Of a DNA stretch of 26,667 nucleotides, positions 1-8,438 are shown one piece after another. A program made the translations under genes and the position numbers. The DNA comes from Candidatus Aminicenantota bacterium (lineage in GTDB: Bacteria > Acidobacteriota > Aminicenantia > Aminicenantales > Aminicenantaceae): the NCBI GenBank assembly GCA_016926925.1, contig JAFGNQ010000242.1:1-26667 (forward strand). The letters run 5' to 3'. Below the pieces are notes generated by a model. The model did not search any database. It was given only the letters and a program-made list of their open reading frames with translations, and was not told the DNA's origin. Each line of letters opens with the position of its first letter. The first letter of the stretch is position 1.

Positions 1-124
1 ACTCGGGAAGGCTAAATCCTCCGATGTCGCTCAACACCCCTCCACCATTTTCATTCTTAACCCACACAAAATGGAAGAGAGCCATTTGTATAATCCAGGC
101 TGAGTTTTTGCGATGCACCCGCTG
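1..124. other. Leading non-coding stretch
   Basis: No convincing coding frame or RNA gene is visible here. A TATAAT-like hexamer occurs at 89-94, but there is no good -35 at the right distance. The stretch probably belongs to the intergenic region upstream of the GT39 gene. Confidence 0.4.
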
Positions 125-153
125 TTGACTAAAAAGGGGCCTTGCGTTATATA
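125..153 (+). promoter_or_regulatory. Promoter of the GT39 gene, predicted leaderless
   Basis: A -35 TTGACT lies at 125-130 and a -10 TATATA at 148-153, with a 17-base spacer. Transcription should begin near base 160, which is the A of the ATG. No Shine-Dalgarno sequence lies between the -10 and the ATG. Inferred from sequence only. Confidence 0.6.
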
Positions 154-159
154 ACCCAC

Positions 160-2553
160 ATGGAGATAAGGCAGGCCGCCGAACCGTCATCCAAAAAAAT
201 CCTCATCATCATCCTGCTTTTGGGACTCACCGTCCGTATCGTGGGTCTCCCTTTCGGCCTACCCTATCTCTACCATGTCGATGAGGCGCGGTTCGCGAAA
301 ATATCGTTGCACTATTTCACGGGAGACCTCAATCCGCACTTCTTTCATGTCCCCACGCTCCACACCTATCTCGTAGCGGGAATATGGGCCGTTTATTTCC
401 ACGTTGGAAAAATCCTCGGGATATTCACATCCGTTCCCGATTTCATGAATGCCTTCGAGAAGAACCCCACCTTCTTCATTCTCCTCGGCCGGCTCCTGAC
501 CGTAATCATGAGCGTCGGGACAATCGCCCTCGTCTACCTCATCGGTCGGAAGATGTACAACCGGAGAGCCGGTATTTTAGCAGCCTTGTTTTTGATCTTC
601 GCCTATGATCCCAACAAAATATCCCATTATCAGGTTCCGGATGCACCAATGGTTTTCTTTTTTATGCTCTCTTTTCTTTTCATCTGGTATATCTATAAAA
701 GAGGAAGGCCATGGGATTACATCCTGGCCGGTTTGTTCGCCGGACTGGCTATGGCAACAAAATATGGAGGGCAACTTCTTTTCCTTCCCCTTATTCTTGC
801 TCATGTTTTCCGTAAAGTCGAAGAGAAGAAACCTCTGAAAGACATCCTTTTCAGTCTACCGTTGGTCCTGTCCGGCGTGTCCTTTTTCGCAGGTTTTTTC
901 CTCGCCTGCCCCTATTTTCTTCTGGACTTCCCCGCATTCTGGAAGGGATTCCGATGGCAGTCCCAGCACCTTTATGTTTCCGGGCATTTCGGCTCGTCAA
1001 CGAGCCAATCCGCATGGCTGTTTTACCTCCAGCACGGATTCCGGGAGAACATCGGGGTTATCTCCCAGTTTCTCGTGCTGGGAGGTGTCCTGTTAGGTGT
1101 GGTACGGCACAAGACGAGAGAGATCATTCTTTTCTCTCTTCCCCTTGTGCTGTTCGCCATTATAGGAAGCTGGAAGGCCATTGCCGTCCGTTACATGCTT
1201 CCGATGATTCCATTTTTAGTGCTGATAGCCGGCTATTTCTTGGATCTTATCCTAACGAAATCGGAAAGACTCGCAGCCAAATCCCATCCGGACGCCCACC
1301 CAGTACGGAAAAAAAAGGCGCTTATATCTGCGACGATCGTGCTGCTTATTCTCCTGCCTTCGGCTTACAGGGTTTTCCGGTTCGATTTGAGTCTGACACA
1401 AGCGGATACCAGGACCATCGCTCTCCGCTGGATCGAAGAGAACATTCCGGAGGGATCATTTATCGCGCGGGAAATGTACACTCCTTCGATTTCCGACGAA
1501 AAGTACAGCGTCCACTACAGGCATACTCTGGGACAAGTCACTCTGGAATATCTGAGCAACAGAAGAGTCGAATTCGTCGTGGTCAGTGATATCATGTATT
1601 CCAGGTTCCTCAGTGCTGCCGAAGAATTCCCGAAGCAAGCCCGCTTTTACCAATCGCTGGAAGAAGAGGCGGTGCCGGTCAAAACCTTCGAGCCGGCCTG
1701 GAATGAAAAATTGAACGACCTGCACAATCCCACTATCAAAATCTACAGACTCAGTGCCGATCCCAACCTCTATTTTCCGGGACACTTTCAGCAGTATGCC
1801 CAAAACATCGTGCTCACCAGAACATCAAAAAACAGGTGGAGACTCCGGAGTTCGGTGGCCGCGGGAGCCGTCGTCTCGGGAAAAGAAAAAGTGAAAAACC
1901 CGTACATCAGGCTTGCCGATTCTAAAAGAAACGAGATCGTCAGACTCACGGTATACGAGGGACCTGTTCCTTCGGAAAAAGGCAATGATATGACAAAAAC
2001 CACAAGATTCGCCGCGCCGCTCACGGAGTGGGAAATCCGGCTCGGATACGAATACAGTGTCGATGATATCCTGCCGGGTTTCGATATCCCGGGTCCTTTG
2101 ATAAAAGAATTCACCTTCCCTGAAAAAATCGGCTCAGACAATACCCTTCTCCATCAGCGGGAATACCTTTTTCAGTACGCCGCCTCGCCGAATCAAGGGG
2201 ATTCCAAGTACTTCCAGATCATCACCCTCAGCCAAATAGGCAAATCTGTTCGTCTCTACAGTCATGTCTTCGGCAACAGACTCCGCTGGGGCGAGAGTTA
2301 TGTTGAGAATCCCTTCGTTCTGGTCACGGACACCGAAGGAAAAGAACTGGCCAGACTCATTATTTTCGAGGGCAAGGTGGGCGGCAAAACCGACAAGAGC
2401 AGCCAGGCGAAAAATGCCATAACCATCCCATCACTGCCAAAAAAATTCAAGGTCTACGCAGGTTTCGAATATTTTCATGATGGTGAACATCCCGAGTTTT
2501 CCGGCGGCCCGACCAGTCAAGAAGTGATCGTTCCTGAAGAATCCGAAGACTGA
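160..2553 (+). CDS. GT39-family (ArnT/PMT-like) membrane glycosyltransferase with duplicated C-terminal module
   Basis: This is a 797-residue integral membrane protein. Its N-terminal half (about residues 12-405) has many hydrophobic helices. The first external loop carries an acidic YHVDEARF motif near residue 40, the position of the catalytic Asp-Glu pair in GT39/GT83 enzymes, which move a sugar from a polyprenyl-phosphate donor to lipid or protein. A soluble part follows from about residue 415. It ends in two similar modules of about 105 residues (about 549-655 and 686-793), each with a [VK]NP[YF] segment, an EG strand and a G[YF]EY strand. A TTG start at 142 is possible in frame, but it lies inside the promoter spacer, so I prefer ATG 160. 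Acceptor and donor cannot be told. The gene appears monocistronic, since ftsK has its own promoter. Confidence 0.8.
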   Translation: MEIRQAAEPSSKKILIIILLLGLTVRIVGLPFGLPYLYHVDEARFAKISLHYFTGDLNPHFFHVPTLHTYLVAGIWAVYFHVGKILGIFTSVPDFMNAFEKNPTFFILLGRLLTVIMSVGTIALVYLIGRKMYNRRAGILAALFLIFAYDPNKISHYQVPDAPMVFFFMLSFLFIWYIYKRGRPWDYILAGLFAGLAMATKYGGQLLFLPLILAHVFRKVEEKKPLKDILFSLPLVLSGVSFFAGFFLACPYFLLDFPAFWKGFRWQSQHLYVSGHFGSSTSQSAWLFYLQHGFRENIGVISQFLVLGGVLLGVVRHKTREIILFSLPLVLFAIIGSWKAIAVRYMLPMIPFLVLIAGYFLDLILTKSERLAAKSHPDAHPVRKKKALISATIVLLILLPSAYRVFRFDLSLTQADTRTIALRWIEENIPEGSFIAREMYTPSISDEKYSVHYRHTLGQVTLEYLSNRRVEFVVVSDIMYSRFLSAAEEFPKQARFYQSLEEEAVPVKTFEPAWNEKLNDLHNPTIKIYRLSADPNLYFPGHFQQYAQNIVLTRTSKNRWRLRSSVAAGAVVSGKEKVKNPYIRLADSKRNEIVRLTVYEGPVPSEKGNDMTKTTRFAAPLTEWEIRLGYEYSVDDILPGFDIPGPLIKEFTFPEKIGSDNTLLHQREYLFQYAASPNQGDSKYFQIITLSQIGKSVRLYSHVFGNRLRWGESYVENPFVLVTDTEGKELARLIIFEGKVGGKTDKSSQAKNAITIPSLPKKFKVYAGFEYFHDGEHPEFSGGPTSQEVIVPEESED

Positions 2554-2672
2554 TCTGCCGGGAAGATGGCATCCAGCACATCAGGCCTTTTCAAAATAAC
2601 AGCTTCATCTCTGCTGCAAAAACAGAACCGGGAAGAAAAACAAAGACATAGGGCCGGAGGAAACAGGCTGCA

Positions 2673-2701
2673 TTCAGTTCCTATGACAATTGTGCTATAA
2701 T
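2673..2701 (+). promoter_or_regulatory. Extended -10 promoter of ftsK, predicted leaderless
   Basis: A perfect TATAAT lies at 2696-2701, preceded by TGC (extended -10, TGn). A weak -35, TTCAGT, lies at 2673-2678 with a 17-base spacer. Only 7 bases separate the -10 from the ATG at 2709, so transcription would start at or next to the start codon. No Shine-Dalgarno sequence is present. Confidence 0.65.
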
Positions 2702-2708
2702 TTTTGAA

Positions 2709-5018
2709 ATGACTCGAAAAAACAAAAAGAGACCCCAGAAGCAGCTACGTAAGAAAAAGCAAAGAAAAAAAGTCCACGCCCCAGAGGTTATTGGAATATT
2801 TGCGCTTCTGCTGGCCGTTTTTCTCTTTCTCAGCTTATCCAGCTACCATTCCCATGATCCATCATGGGCAGCGGTCTCTTCAGGCGAGCAGAAGGTGCAA
2901 AACTTCGGCGGCCGCGTCGGGGCTTCTCTCGCCGAAGCTCTCCTTCAACTTTTGGGCTTTGTTGCGTTCATGGTTCCTTTGGCCATAATTTATCTGGCTG
3001 TTCAGCCCTTCCGTCATAGGGAAGAGAAACGTTTTTTTCTCAAATCCGCGAGTGCCCTCATTCTCCTGCTCCTCTTAAGTTCGCTCTTGTATCTCCTCCT
3101 CAACAGTGTGACTTGGAGGGAAGCGAAAATCTCCTCCGGTGGACTGGTAGGTGCACTCTTCGCATCGCTGTTTATCCGTTATTTCAACCATATAGGTTCC
3201 ATTTTTATCATCATCGGGGCGCTGCTGCTTTTTGTCGTGTTCTCCACCCGCCTATCTCTAGGGAAAATCGCGGGCTTCCTCTCGCAAATCTTTCGGTTCG
3301 CATTCAAGGAAATGCGGATTCGCATCACGCATTTCCGCAAAGAAAAACAAAAACAGAAAATGAGGAAACAGGTCATCGCCAAGTATGCAGCCGCAGAACC
3401 CAAAGAGAAGAAGGAGAAGGAGGTCCGAATTTTAACCAAGGGGAAAAGAAAAAAATCGCCGGAGGATATCGGAGAAAAGCTCGTTCCCGAAGCGGCTGTA
3501 CGACCTCTGGAAAAAGAGGAGTTTCTTTTCCCGGAGCTGGGGAAAAAAGGAGACTATCAGTTCCCGCCGTATAACCTACTCGATCCTGCAGAAGAAGCAG
3601 AGAAAATCGATAAAAAGGAACTCTTTGAGAAAAAGGAAGCCATCGAACAAAAACTGATGGAATTCCGCGTTCAGGGGGAAGTCAGAGAGTACCATCCAGG
3701 CCCGATCGTCACCACCTATGAATACTATCCTCATGCAGGCATCAAAGTCAGCCAGGTAGCCAACCTGTCCGAGGAACTTGCTCTAGCCCTGCAGGCGGAA
3801 TCCGTCAGAATCCAGAGAATTCCGGGAAAATCTTCTCTCGGCATCGAAGCTCCCAACAACCGCAGAGAAATCATAAGAGCCAGAGATATCATACAGTCGG
3901 AGAAGTTCCGAAACTCGCCCTCCAAGCTGACAATCGCCTTGGGGAAGACAATCCACGGCGAAGTCTACGTGACGGATCTGGCCGTCATGCCCCATCTCCT
4001 CATCGGAGGGGCGACGGGTACCGGAAAAAGTGTCGCCTTGAATACCATCATTACCAGCCTCATGTACAAAGCCAGTCCCGACGAAGTCAAAATTATCCTT
4101 GTCGACCCGAAAAGGCTGGAATTCTCTCTCTACGACGGCATGCCTCACCTGATGTGTCCCGTTGTGAAAGATCCAAGAAAGGCGGGTTCTATCCTGATAG
4201 ATGCCATAAACAAAATGGATGACCGCTATCATATACTGGGGGCTCAAAAGGTCCGGAATATCGAACAGTACAACCTCAAAGTGAAAAAAATGCTGGAAGA
4301 GCGCAGAGGCAATCTGACTCCGGATGAAAAGGAGGAGCTCAAACCGCTCCCCTACATTGTTATTATCATAGATGAGTTGGCCGAATTGATGATGATCGGG
4401 GCGGAAGAAGTCGAGAAGAGCATCGCTCGTTTGGCGCAGTTGGCAAGAGCCGTGGGGATTCATTTGGTGATGGCAACGCAGAGGCCCTCGATCGACGTCA
4501 TAACGGGTACGATAAAAAACAACTTTTCCTGCCGGATCGCCTTCCGTGTCCCCACAAAGATCGATTCCCGCATCATTATCGACAGCCCTGGAGCCGAAAA
4601 GCTTTTGGGCAAGGGAGACATGCTGTTCATGCCCCCAAATTATCCCCGAATTTTGCGGCTGCACTGTTCCTACATCTCTCTTGCTGAGGTCACGAGAATC
4701 ACGAAATTCGTTAAAGACCAAGCCAAACCCTGTTACGATGAAGACATCATCAAGGTCTTGAAGAGTCCGGAAGGCCACGTGGAGCCGGCCTCGGGAGAAA
4801 AGGATGCCCTCTTTGAAAAAGCCGCCGAACTCGTCCTTCTCACCGGGCAGGCATCCGCATCGTATCTCCAGCGGAAACTCAAGCTAGGGTATGCCCGAGC
4901 CGCACGAATCATCGATCAAATGGAAATGGAGGGAATTGTAGGTCCATCTGAAGGCAGCAAACCGAGAGAGATCCTCATCGACCCGGAAACCTACCTCAAC
5001 AAAATCTCGAAGTTCTAG
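2709..5018 (+). CDS. ftsK: FtsK/SpoIIIE-type DNA translocase
   Basis: This 769-residue septal DNA pump segregates chromosome termini at division. A very basic N-terminus (residues 1-22) is followed by hydrophobic helices at about 26-44, 75-98, 112-132 and 144-178. These anchor the protein at the inner membrane. A short charged linker (about 205-275) leads to the RecA-like motor. Walker A is GGATGTGKS at 433-441 and Walker B is the hydrophobic run ending DELAEL near 551-560. The C-terminus (about 700-765) is a winged-helix gamma domain that in the family reads polar DNA sequences and contacts XerD. The linker is much shorter than in E. coli FtsK, as is usual outside enterobacteria. No Shine-Dalgarno sequence precedes the ATG. 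Confidence 0.96.
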   Translation: MTRKNKKRPQKQLRKKKQRKKVHAPEVIGIFALLLAVFLFLSLSSYHSHDPSWAAVSSGEQKVQNFGGRVGASLAEALLQLLGFVAFMVPLAIIYLAVQPFRHREEKRFFLKSASALILLLLLSSLLYLLLNSVTWREAKISSGGLVGALFASLFIRYFNHIGSIFIIIGALLLFVVFSTRLSLGKIAGFLSQIFRFAFKEMRIRITHFRKEKQKQKMRKQVIAKYAAAEPKEKKEKEVRILTKGKRKKSPEDIGEKLVPEAAVRPLEKEEFLFPELGKKGDYQFPPYNLLDPAEEAEKIDKKELFEKKEAIEQKLMEFRVQGEVREYHPGPIVTTYEYYPHAGIKVSQVANLSEELALALQAESVRIQRIPGKSSLGIEAPNNRREIIRARDIIQSEKFRNSPSKLTIALGKTIHGEVYVTDLAVMPHLLIGGATGTGKSVALNTIITSLMYKASPDEVKIILVDPKRLEFSLYDGMPHLMCPVVKDPRKAGSILIDAINKMDDRYHILGAQKVRNIEQYNLKVKKMLEERRGNLTPDEKEELKPLPYIVIIIDELAELMMIGAEEVEKSIARLAQLARAVGIHLVMATQRPSIDVITGTIKNNFSCRIAFRVPTKIDSRIIIDSPGAEKLLGKGDMLFMPPNYPRILRLHCSYISLAEVTRITKFVKDQAKPCYDEDIIKVLKSPEGHVEPASGEKDALFEKAAELVLLTGQASASYLQRKLKLGYARAARIIDQMEMEGIVGPSEGSKPREILIDPETYLNKISKF

Positions 5019-5157
5019 GAATGTTCAACAGTCATCGCCGGCCGCATCATGCTGCATGAAGCGCCAAGACAAGAAGAAGACAATCCACTACACAAGATTC
5101 AATAAAAAAATCATGAAGGTGCAAAAGGGATTTGAAAATACGACAAGGACAAGAAAA

Positions 5158-5415
5158 TCAGATGAGGCCAGCCAACCCTGCTTGCGGTGGCCTCTGGACA
5201 AAGGTATCCAAGAGTTCAAATCCTTGGCGTTCCAGCCGTTCTTCAATTAGAGAAAAGAAGGCTCTCTCGTCCCTGACGGTCATAACTTTAGATTCGTCTT
5301 TTTCGGATTTTTGCATCAAAGCCTCGCTTCCTTCAAAACCAAGCATGTTTTTAGTCGCCCTCAAACTGAAAAAATTGAAATCGGATAAGAGGTCATCACG
5401 GAAACTGAAATACAC
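5158..5415 (-). CDS. Possible small protein of unknown function
   Basis: An 85-codon frame starts with GTG and ends with TGA, divergent from the sigma factor gene. The predicted protein is not low-complexity. It has a mixed charged and hydrophobic pattern, including an amphipathic stretch LIEERLERQGFELL near the C-terminus, which looks more protein-like than most shadow frames here. I do not recognise the family. No clear Shine-Dalgarno sequence or promoter is visible, and the frame is open for a few codons upstream of the GTG. It could be a small gene, a remnant of a decayed gene, or chance. Confidence 0.3.
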   Translation of the reverse strand: MYFSFRDDLLSDFNFFSLRATKNMLGFEGSEALMQKSEKDESKVMTVRDERAFFSLIEERLERQGFELLDTFVQRPPQAGLAGLI

Positions 5416-5433
5416 GCTGGTGCGGAGAGAGGC

Positions 5434-5462
5434 TTGTCATCACCCGCAACTGTAGATATAAT
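5434..5462 (+). promoter_or_regulatory. Strong promoter of the ECF sigma gene, predicted leaderless
   Basis: The -35 is TTGTCA at 5434-5439 and the -10 is a perfect TATAAT at 5457-5462, with a 17-base spacer. Eight bases (GAGGGACA) separate the -10 from the GTG start at 5471. GAGGG resembles a Shine-Dalgarno sequence but would be at the very 5' end of the transcript or untranscribed. This is a housekeeping-type promoter, so the gene need not rely only on its own sigma factor. Confidence 0.7.
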
Positions 5463-5470
5463 GAGGGACA

Positions 5471-5971
5471 GTGAAACAAGAGAGTCTCCAATTCGATCAC
5501 GATGAGATCATCGCAAAGTACAGACCTATCGTGACTTTTAGGGTCAAGAAATCCCTGGGCACATACACTCCTGATTGGGAAGATGTGGTCAACGAGATTA
5601 TGGTCAACGTGCTCGAGAAGCTGACGAAGGGGGAATTCCGGGGAGACTCATCGATAGGCACGTTTATATTCACCATCACCAGCCGCAGAATCATCGACTA
5701 TATCCGACAGAAAAGCAAAGTGCTCAAATATGCGCCTGAGCCGAATCCCTTTCCCTCTCCCCATGAACACATCGAAAATAAAGAGCGCGCAGAATTGACG
5801 GCCAAGGCCATCGAAAAACTGAAACCCAAGTACAAGAAAATACTCTATCTCTATTATTATAAGGAGCTTTCTCGAGACGAAGTCGCCCGAAAGCTTGGAA
5901 TTTCTCCGAGGAGAGTGAGCGAAAGAGTCAATTACGCCCAAAAACTCCTTAGAAAAATGATGAAAAATTGA
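5471..5971 (+). CDS. ECF-type (sigma-70 family) RNA polymerase sigma factor
   Basis: This 166-residue protein has the two sigma domains of the extracytoplasmic-function class. Region 2 spans about residues 10-80 and includes the segment ending in RRIIDYIRQK that melts the -10 element. Region 4 spans about 110-160, with a helix-turn-helix around ELSRDEVARKLGISPRRVSER that reads the -35 element. The two are joined by a short Pro-rich linker. The start is GTG at 5471. A putative anti-sigma factor follows 66 bases downstream, so the pair is likely co-transcribed and signals an envelope condition. The target regulon is unknown. Confidence 0.9.
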   Translation: MKQESLQFDHDEIIAKYRPIVTFRVKKSLGTYTPDWEDVVNEIMVNVLEKLTKGEFRGDSSIGTFIFTITSRRIIDYIRQKSKVLKYAPEPNPFPSPHEHIENKERAELTAKAIEKLKPKYKKILYLYYYKELSRDEVARKLGISPRRVSERVNYAQKLLRKMMKN

Positions 5972-5974
5972 ATA

Positions 5975-6009
5975 TTTTTCCGTAAATTGGGGGTTTTTCC
6001 GACTAAATT
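5975..6009 (+). repeat. Two direct repeats between the sigma and anti-sigma genes
   Basis: TTTTTCCGTAAATT at 5975-5988 is repeated as TTTTTCCGACTAAATT at 5994-6009, with two extra bases in the second copy. The start-to-start distance is 19 bases, close to two helical turns. It lies in the 66-base spacer just after the sigma stop codon. A protein or RNA recognition role is possible but only inferred. Confidence 0.4.
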
Positions 6010-6037
6010 AATGAAATTCAAATGAGAGGCAAGGGCC

Positions 6038-6679
6038 ATGAAAAAATGCAAATATGAAAATCTCATCGACGCTTATTTGTTAAACCGCTTGAGTGACGAA
6101 GAGAGACAGGAATTCGAAGCGCACTACTTCGACTGCCCTGCATGCTTTGCACGCATGGGAGAGAGAGATTCCCTCATTGCCGCTATAAAATACAAAGGCC
6201 ATGAAATATTCAAAGAATTCGAAACTCAAGAAAGGCAGAGTGTGCCCTTCCTCGAAAAACTTACGGCATTTCTTACGCCTAAGCAATGGGCTATGGCTAC
6301 AGCTACCGCTGCGGTTTTTCTTATCATTGCGTTGGGCGTCATACCGAACTTGAAAACCTCACAACCCGAATTTTTTATCAACGACGACCTCGTCAGAGGC
6401 AGCTCCATAAAGCTGATATCTCCTGTTATTGCGATGGACAGCGTCCCCTCGCAGTTCCAATGGGAAAGCTTGGGTGAGGATGTCGAGTACAAGATCGAAA
6501 TTTTCAACCACGTGCTCATGTGGAGTGCGACAACAATGAACAACTACATCTCACTTCCCGAAGAAGTGAAGGATCGCATGGTTGCCGGCGAGAAATATTC
6601 TTGGCAGGTCAAAGCTTTCTCAAAGGAAGGCTCTCTGATCGCCGTCTCCAGCAGAGTTCAATTCCCCTTCGACAGATAA
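6038..6679 (+). CDS. Membrane anti-sigma factor with zinc-finger N-terminus
   Basis: This is a 213-residue single-pass protein. Its cytoplasmic N-terminus carries the ZAS signature H29-x3-C33-x2-C36 plus Cys4, which in this family binds and holds an ECF sigma factor. One transmembrane helix lies at about 84-104. The periplasmic part (about 115-213) looks all-beta. It has an FN3/Ig-like pattern, with FQWESLGEDVEYKIEIF and YSWQVKAFSKEG strands, and could be the sensor. The start is supported by GAGAGG at 6024-6029, 8 bases before ATG. It follows the sigma gene, which supports a sigma/anti-sigma pair. The signal sensed is unknown. Confidence 0.82.
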   Translation: MKKCKYENLIDAYLLNRLSDEERQEFEAHYFDCPACFARMGERDSLIAAIKYKGHEIFKEFETQERQSVPFLEKLTAFLTPKQWAMATATAAVFLIIALGVIPNLKTSQPEFFINDDLVRGSSIKLISPVIAMDSVPSQFQWESLGEDVEYKIEIFNHVLMWSATTMNNYISLPEEVKDRMVAGEKYSWQVKAFSKEGSLIAVSSRVQFPFDR

Positions 6680-6747
6680 CACAGCGCCGAATCCTATCCC
6701 CTATTTTTCGTTTAACTCAAGTGTCGATGAATTTTGAGGAATGAGAG

Positions 6748-7425
6748 TTATTCTTCGATTTTTTCTTCTTCCGCATACATCCGTCCGAGCGTTTCATCTT
6801 CAAAGGCCAAACAGCACATCAGCCTTCCGCAGAGACCTGATATTTTTGTAGGGTTGATGACTATTTGCTGTTTCTTCGCTTTTTGAATCGTTACCGGTTC
6901 AAAACTCTTCATGAAACTCGCGCAGCAAAGTGTCCTGCCGCACACCCCCAGGCCTCCCACCATTTTGGCTTCGTCTCTGACTCCGATCTGGCGCATTTCG
7001 ATGCGCATTTTGAACTCTTTGGCCAAATCTTTTACGAGCTGTCTGAAATCAATGCGCCCGTCCGCTGTATAATAAAAAATCCCTTTCTTCTCGTCGAAAA
7101 AATACCTGACCGTGACCAGCTTCATCGAAAGTTTTCTTTCTTTAATCCGCCGGAGGCAGAACTGAAAAGCCCTTGCTTCCTTCTTTTGAAGCCATTCGAA
7201 CTTGCGTTCATCCTCATCAGTTGCTTTACGGACAATCTTGACGGCGTCCTTTGATGATTTCGAGGCACGGCAGATGGCGCTATCTATGTCTACAACGGAG
7301 GCCAAATCCCCGCCGAGTTCGGATTCGACAACGCAGATATCCCCAAGATTGATGTCTTCATCGTCCAGGATTGCACGAAGAATTCTGCCCGTTCTCTTGG
7401 ATAAAACACAGATCACTTTAGACAT
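6748..7425 (-). CDS. PSP1 domain protein (YaaT/RicT family)
   Basis: The 225-residue protein has a C-terminal PSP1 domain with clustered cysteines: C162, C167 and C168 in GVCGRTLCC, and C199, C204 and C205 in GLCGRLMCC. In Bacillus, YaaT (RicT) acts with RicA and RicF, and that complex binds iron-sulphur clusters and affects RNA processing and sporulation phosphorelay. The function in Gram-negative lineages is unclear. The gene overlaps the end of holB by 8 bases, matching the holB-yaaT order known from Firmicutes. It is convergent with the anti-sigma gene, with about 68 bases between and no clear terminator. Confidence 0.85.
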   Translation of the reverse strand: MSKVICVLSKRTGRILRAILDDEDINLGDICVVESELGGDLASVVDIDSAICRASKSSKDAVKIVRKATDEDERKFEWLQKKEARAFQFCLRRIKERKLSMKLVTVRYFFDEKKGIFYYTADGRIDFRQLVKDLAKEFKMRIEMRQIGVRDEAKMVGGLGVCGRTLCCASFMKSFEPVTIQKAKKQQIVINPTKISGLCGRLMCCLAFEDETLGRMYAEEEKIEE

Positions 7426-8407
7426 GGTTTCGTTCCATCACGCTTGAAAAAAAAGAGCTTACAAGAAGGTTCACGTTTAAATTTCTCCGCAACGCTTGAA
7501 GCGCAGAATCTATCTTTACCAAAAAATCCATGATTTGTCCAAGATTCAAAAGATTTCGCATCTCCTCGATTTGCTTTTCATAATCAGGATTGAGGAGCAA
7601 ATCCGCATTTCCGCCTTCTTTAACAACAATGAGGTCCCGGCAGAGAGAGGAGAGGATTTCCAGCACTTGGCTGAACTCCTCTTCCAACGAACCCCTCCTG
7701 ATATAAGCATAATTTTTAAGGAACGCTGAAACCTCCTCGCCCGTAAGCAAAGCATGGAAAAGTTGCCATGCCTTCTTCCTGAAAGCCTGAACCTCATCCC
7801 ATTCCAAATTCAAAGCCTGCCTCAAATTTCCCCGTACAAGCAAAGAGATGATTCTAGCTTTGGGTTCATCCAACCCCCGGTTTAAAAGCTCCTGTTCGAT
7901 GTCCTCCCTCAATACCTGGCTGAAAGTCAGTTTTTGGCAACGCGATTGAATGGTGGGCAATATCAAGTAGGGGTTGTGTGTGATCAGGATGATATGGGTA
8001 GACGCCGGAGGCTCCTCCAATATTTTGAGGACCGAGTTAGCCGCTTCATCATTCATCTTTTCCGCATCCTCCAGGATGAAAACCCGTTTCTTTCCTACCA
8101 TCGGCTTGAGATAGGCAGTCTGTTTCAGGGTACGCATCTGATCGATCTTGTGCACGTTGTTACCCGGAGACATCAGCATAACGTCGGGGAAATTCTCTTT
8201 GTTTATCGCTCTGCAGGACGGACATGCTTCGCACGCGTCATCTCCCTTCTGGCAGTTCATGGCTTTGGCCAGAACCAGAGCCGTTTCTTTTTTGCCCACC
8301 CCTTGAGGCCCGATAAACAGAAGCGAGTTGGGAACTCTGCCTCGCTGCAGAGCTTTTCTCAGGATCCGCTTGGCACGGTTGTTTCCTAAAATATCGCCAA
8401 ACGCCAT
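7418..8407 (-). CDS. holB: DNA polymerase III subunit delta-prime
   Basis: This 329-residue AAA+ clamp-loader subunit belongs to the complex that loads the sliding clamp. The P-loop GPQGVGKK at 33-40 ends in Lys instead of Ser/Thr, so it is degenerate, as expected for delta-prime, which is not an active ATPase in E. coli. A zinc-binding set C52, C59, C62 and C65 follows. Then come the EDAEKMNDEAANSVLKILEE sensor segment near 113-132 and the SRC motif at 155-157, which supplies the arginine finger. The start ATG lies 31 bases after the uvrA stop, with no clear Shine-Dalgarno sequence. The gene is probably co-transcribed as uvrA-holB-PSP1. Confidence 0.92.
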   Translation of the reverse strand: MAFGDILGNNRAKRILRKALQRGRVPNSLLFIGPQGVGKKETALVLAKAMNCQKGDDACEACPSCRAINKENFPDVMLMSPGNNVHKIDQMRTLKQTAYLKPMVGKKRVFILEDAEKMNDEAANSVLKILEEPPASTHIILITHNPYLILPTIQSRCQKLTFSQVLREDIEQELLNRGLDEPKARIISLLVRGNLRQALNLEWDEVQAFRKKAWQLFHALLTGEEVSAFLKNYAYIRRGSLEEEFSQVLEILSSLCRDLIVVKEGGNADLLLNPDYEKQIEEMRNLLNLGQIMDFLVKIDSALQALRRNLNVNLLVSSFFSSVMERNHV

Positions 8408-8438
8408 TGTTCAAACTTTCGAAGGACTCAAACAAGAA

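Larger units (their letters stand above)
5019..5470. other. Gap of about 450 bases between ftsK and the sigma factor gene
   Basis: It holds a doubtful minus-strand ORF (5158-5415) and the sigma factor promoter (5434-5462). No clear terminator hairpin with a T-run follows ftsK. Bases 5391-5410 resemble bases 11159-11180 upstream of the helicase promoter (see findings). Confidence 0.5.

Noticed and set aside
89..94. TATAAT hexamer upstream of the GT39 gene
   Set aside because: No acceptable -35 at 16-18 bases and a better promoter lies at 125-153.
954..1589. 211-codon plus-strand frame
   Set aside because: It is an alternate frame inside the GT39 gene with no start signal; the overlying frame has clear membrane helices.
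3783..4778. 331-codon open frame on the minus strand
   Set aside because: It lies fully antisense to the motor domain of ftsK, has no start signal, and its translation is composition-biased. It is a shadow frame.
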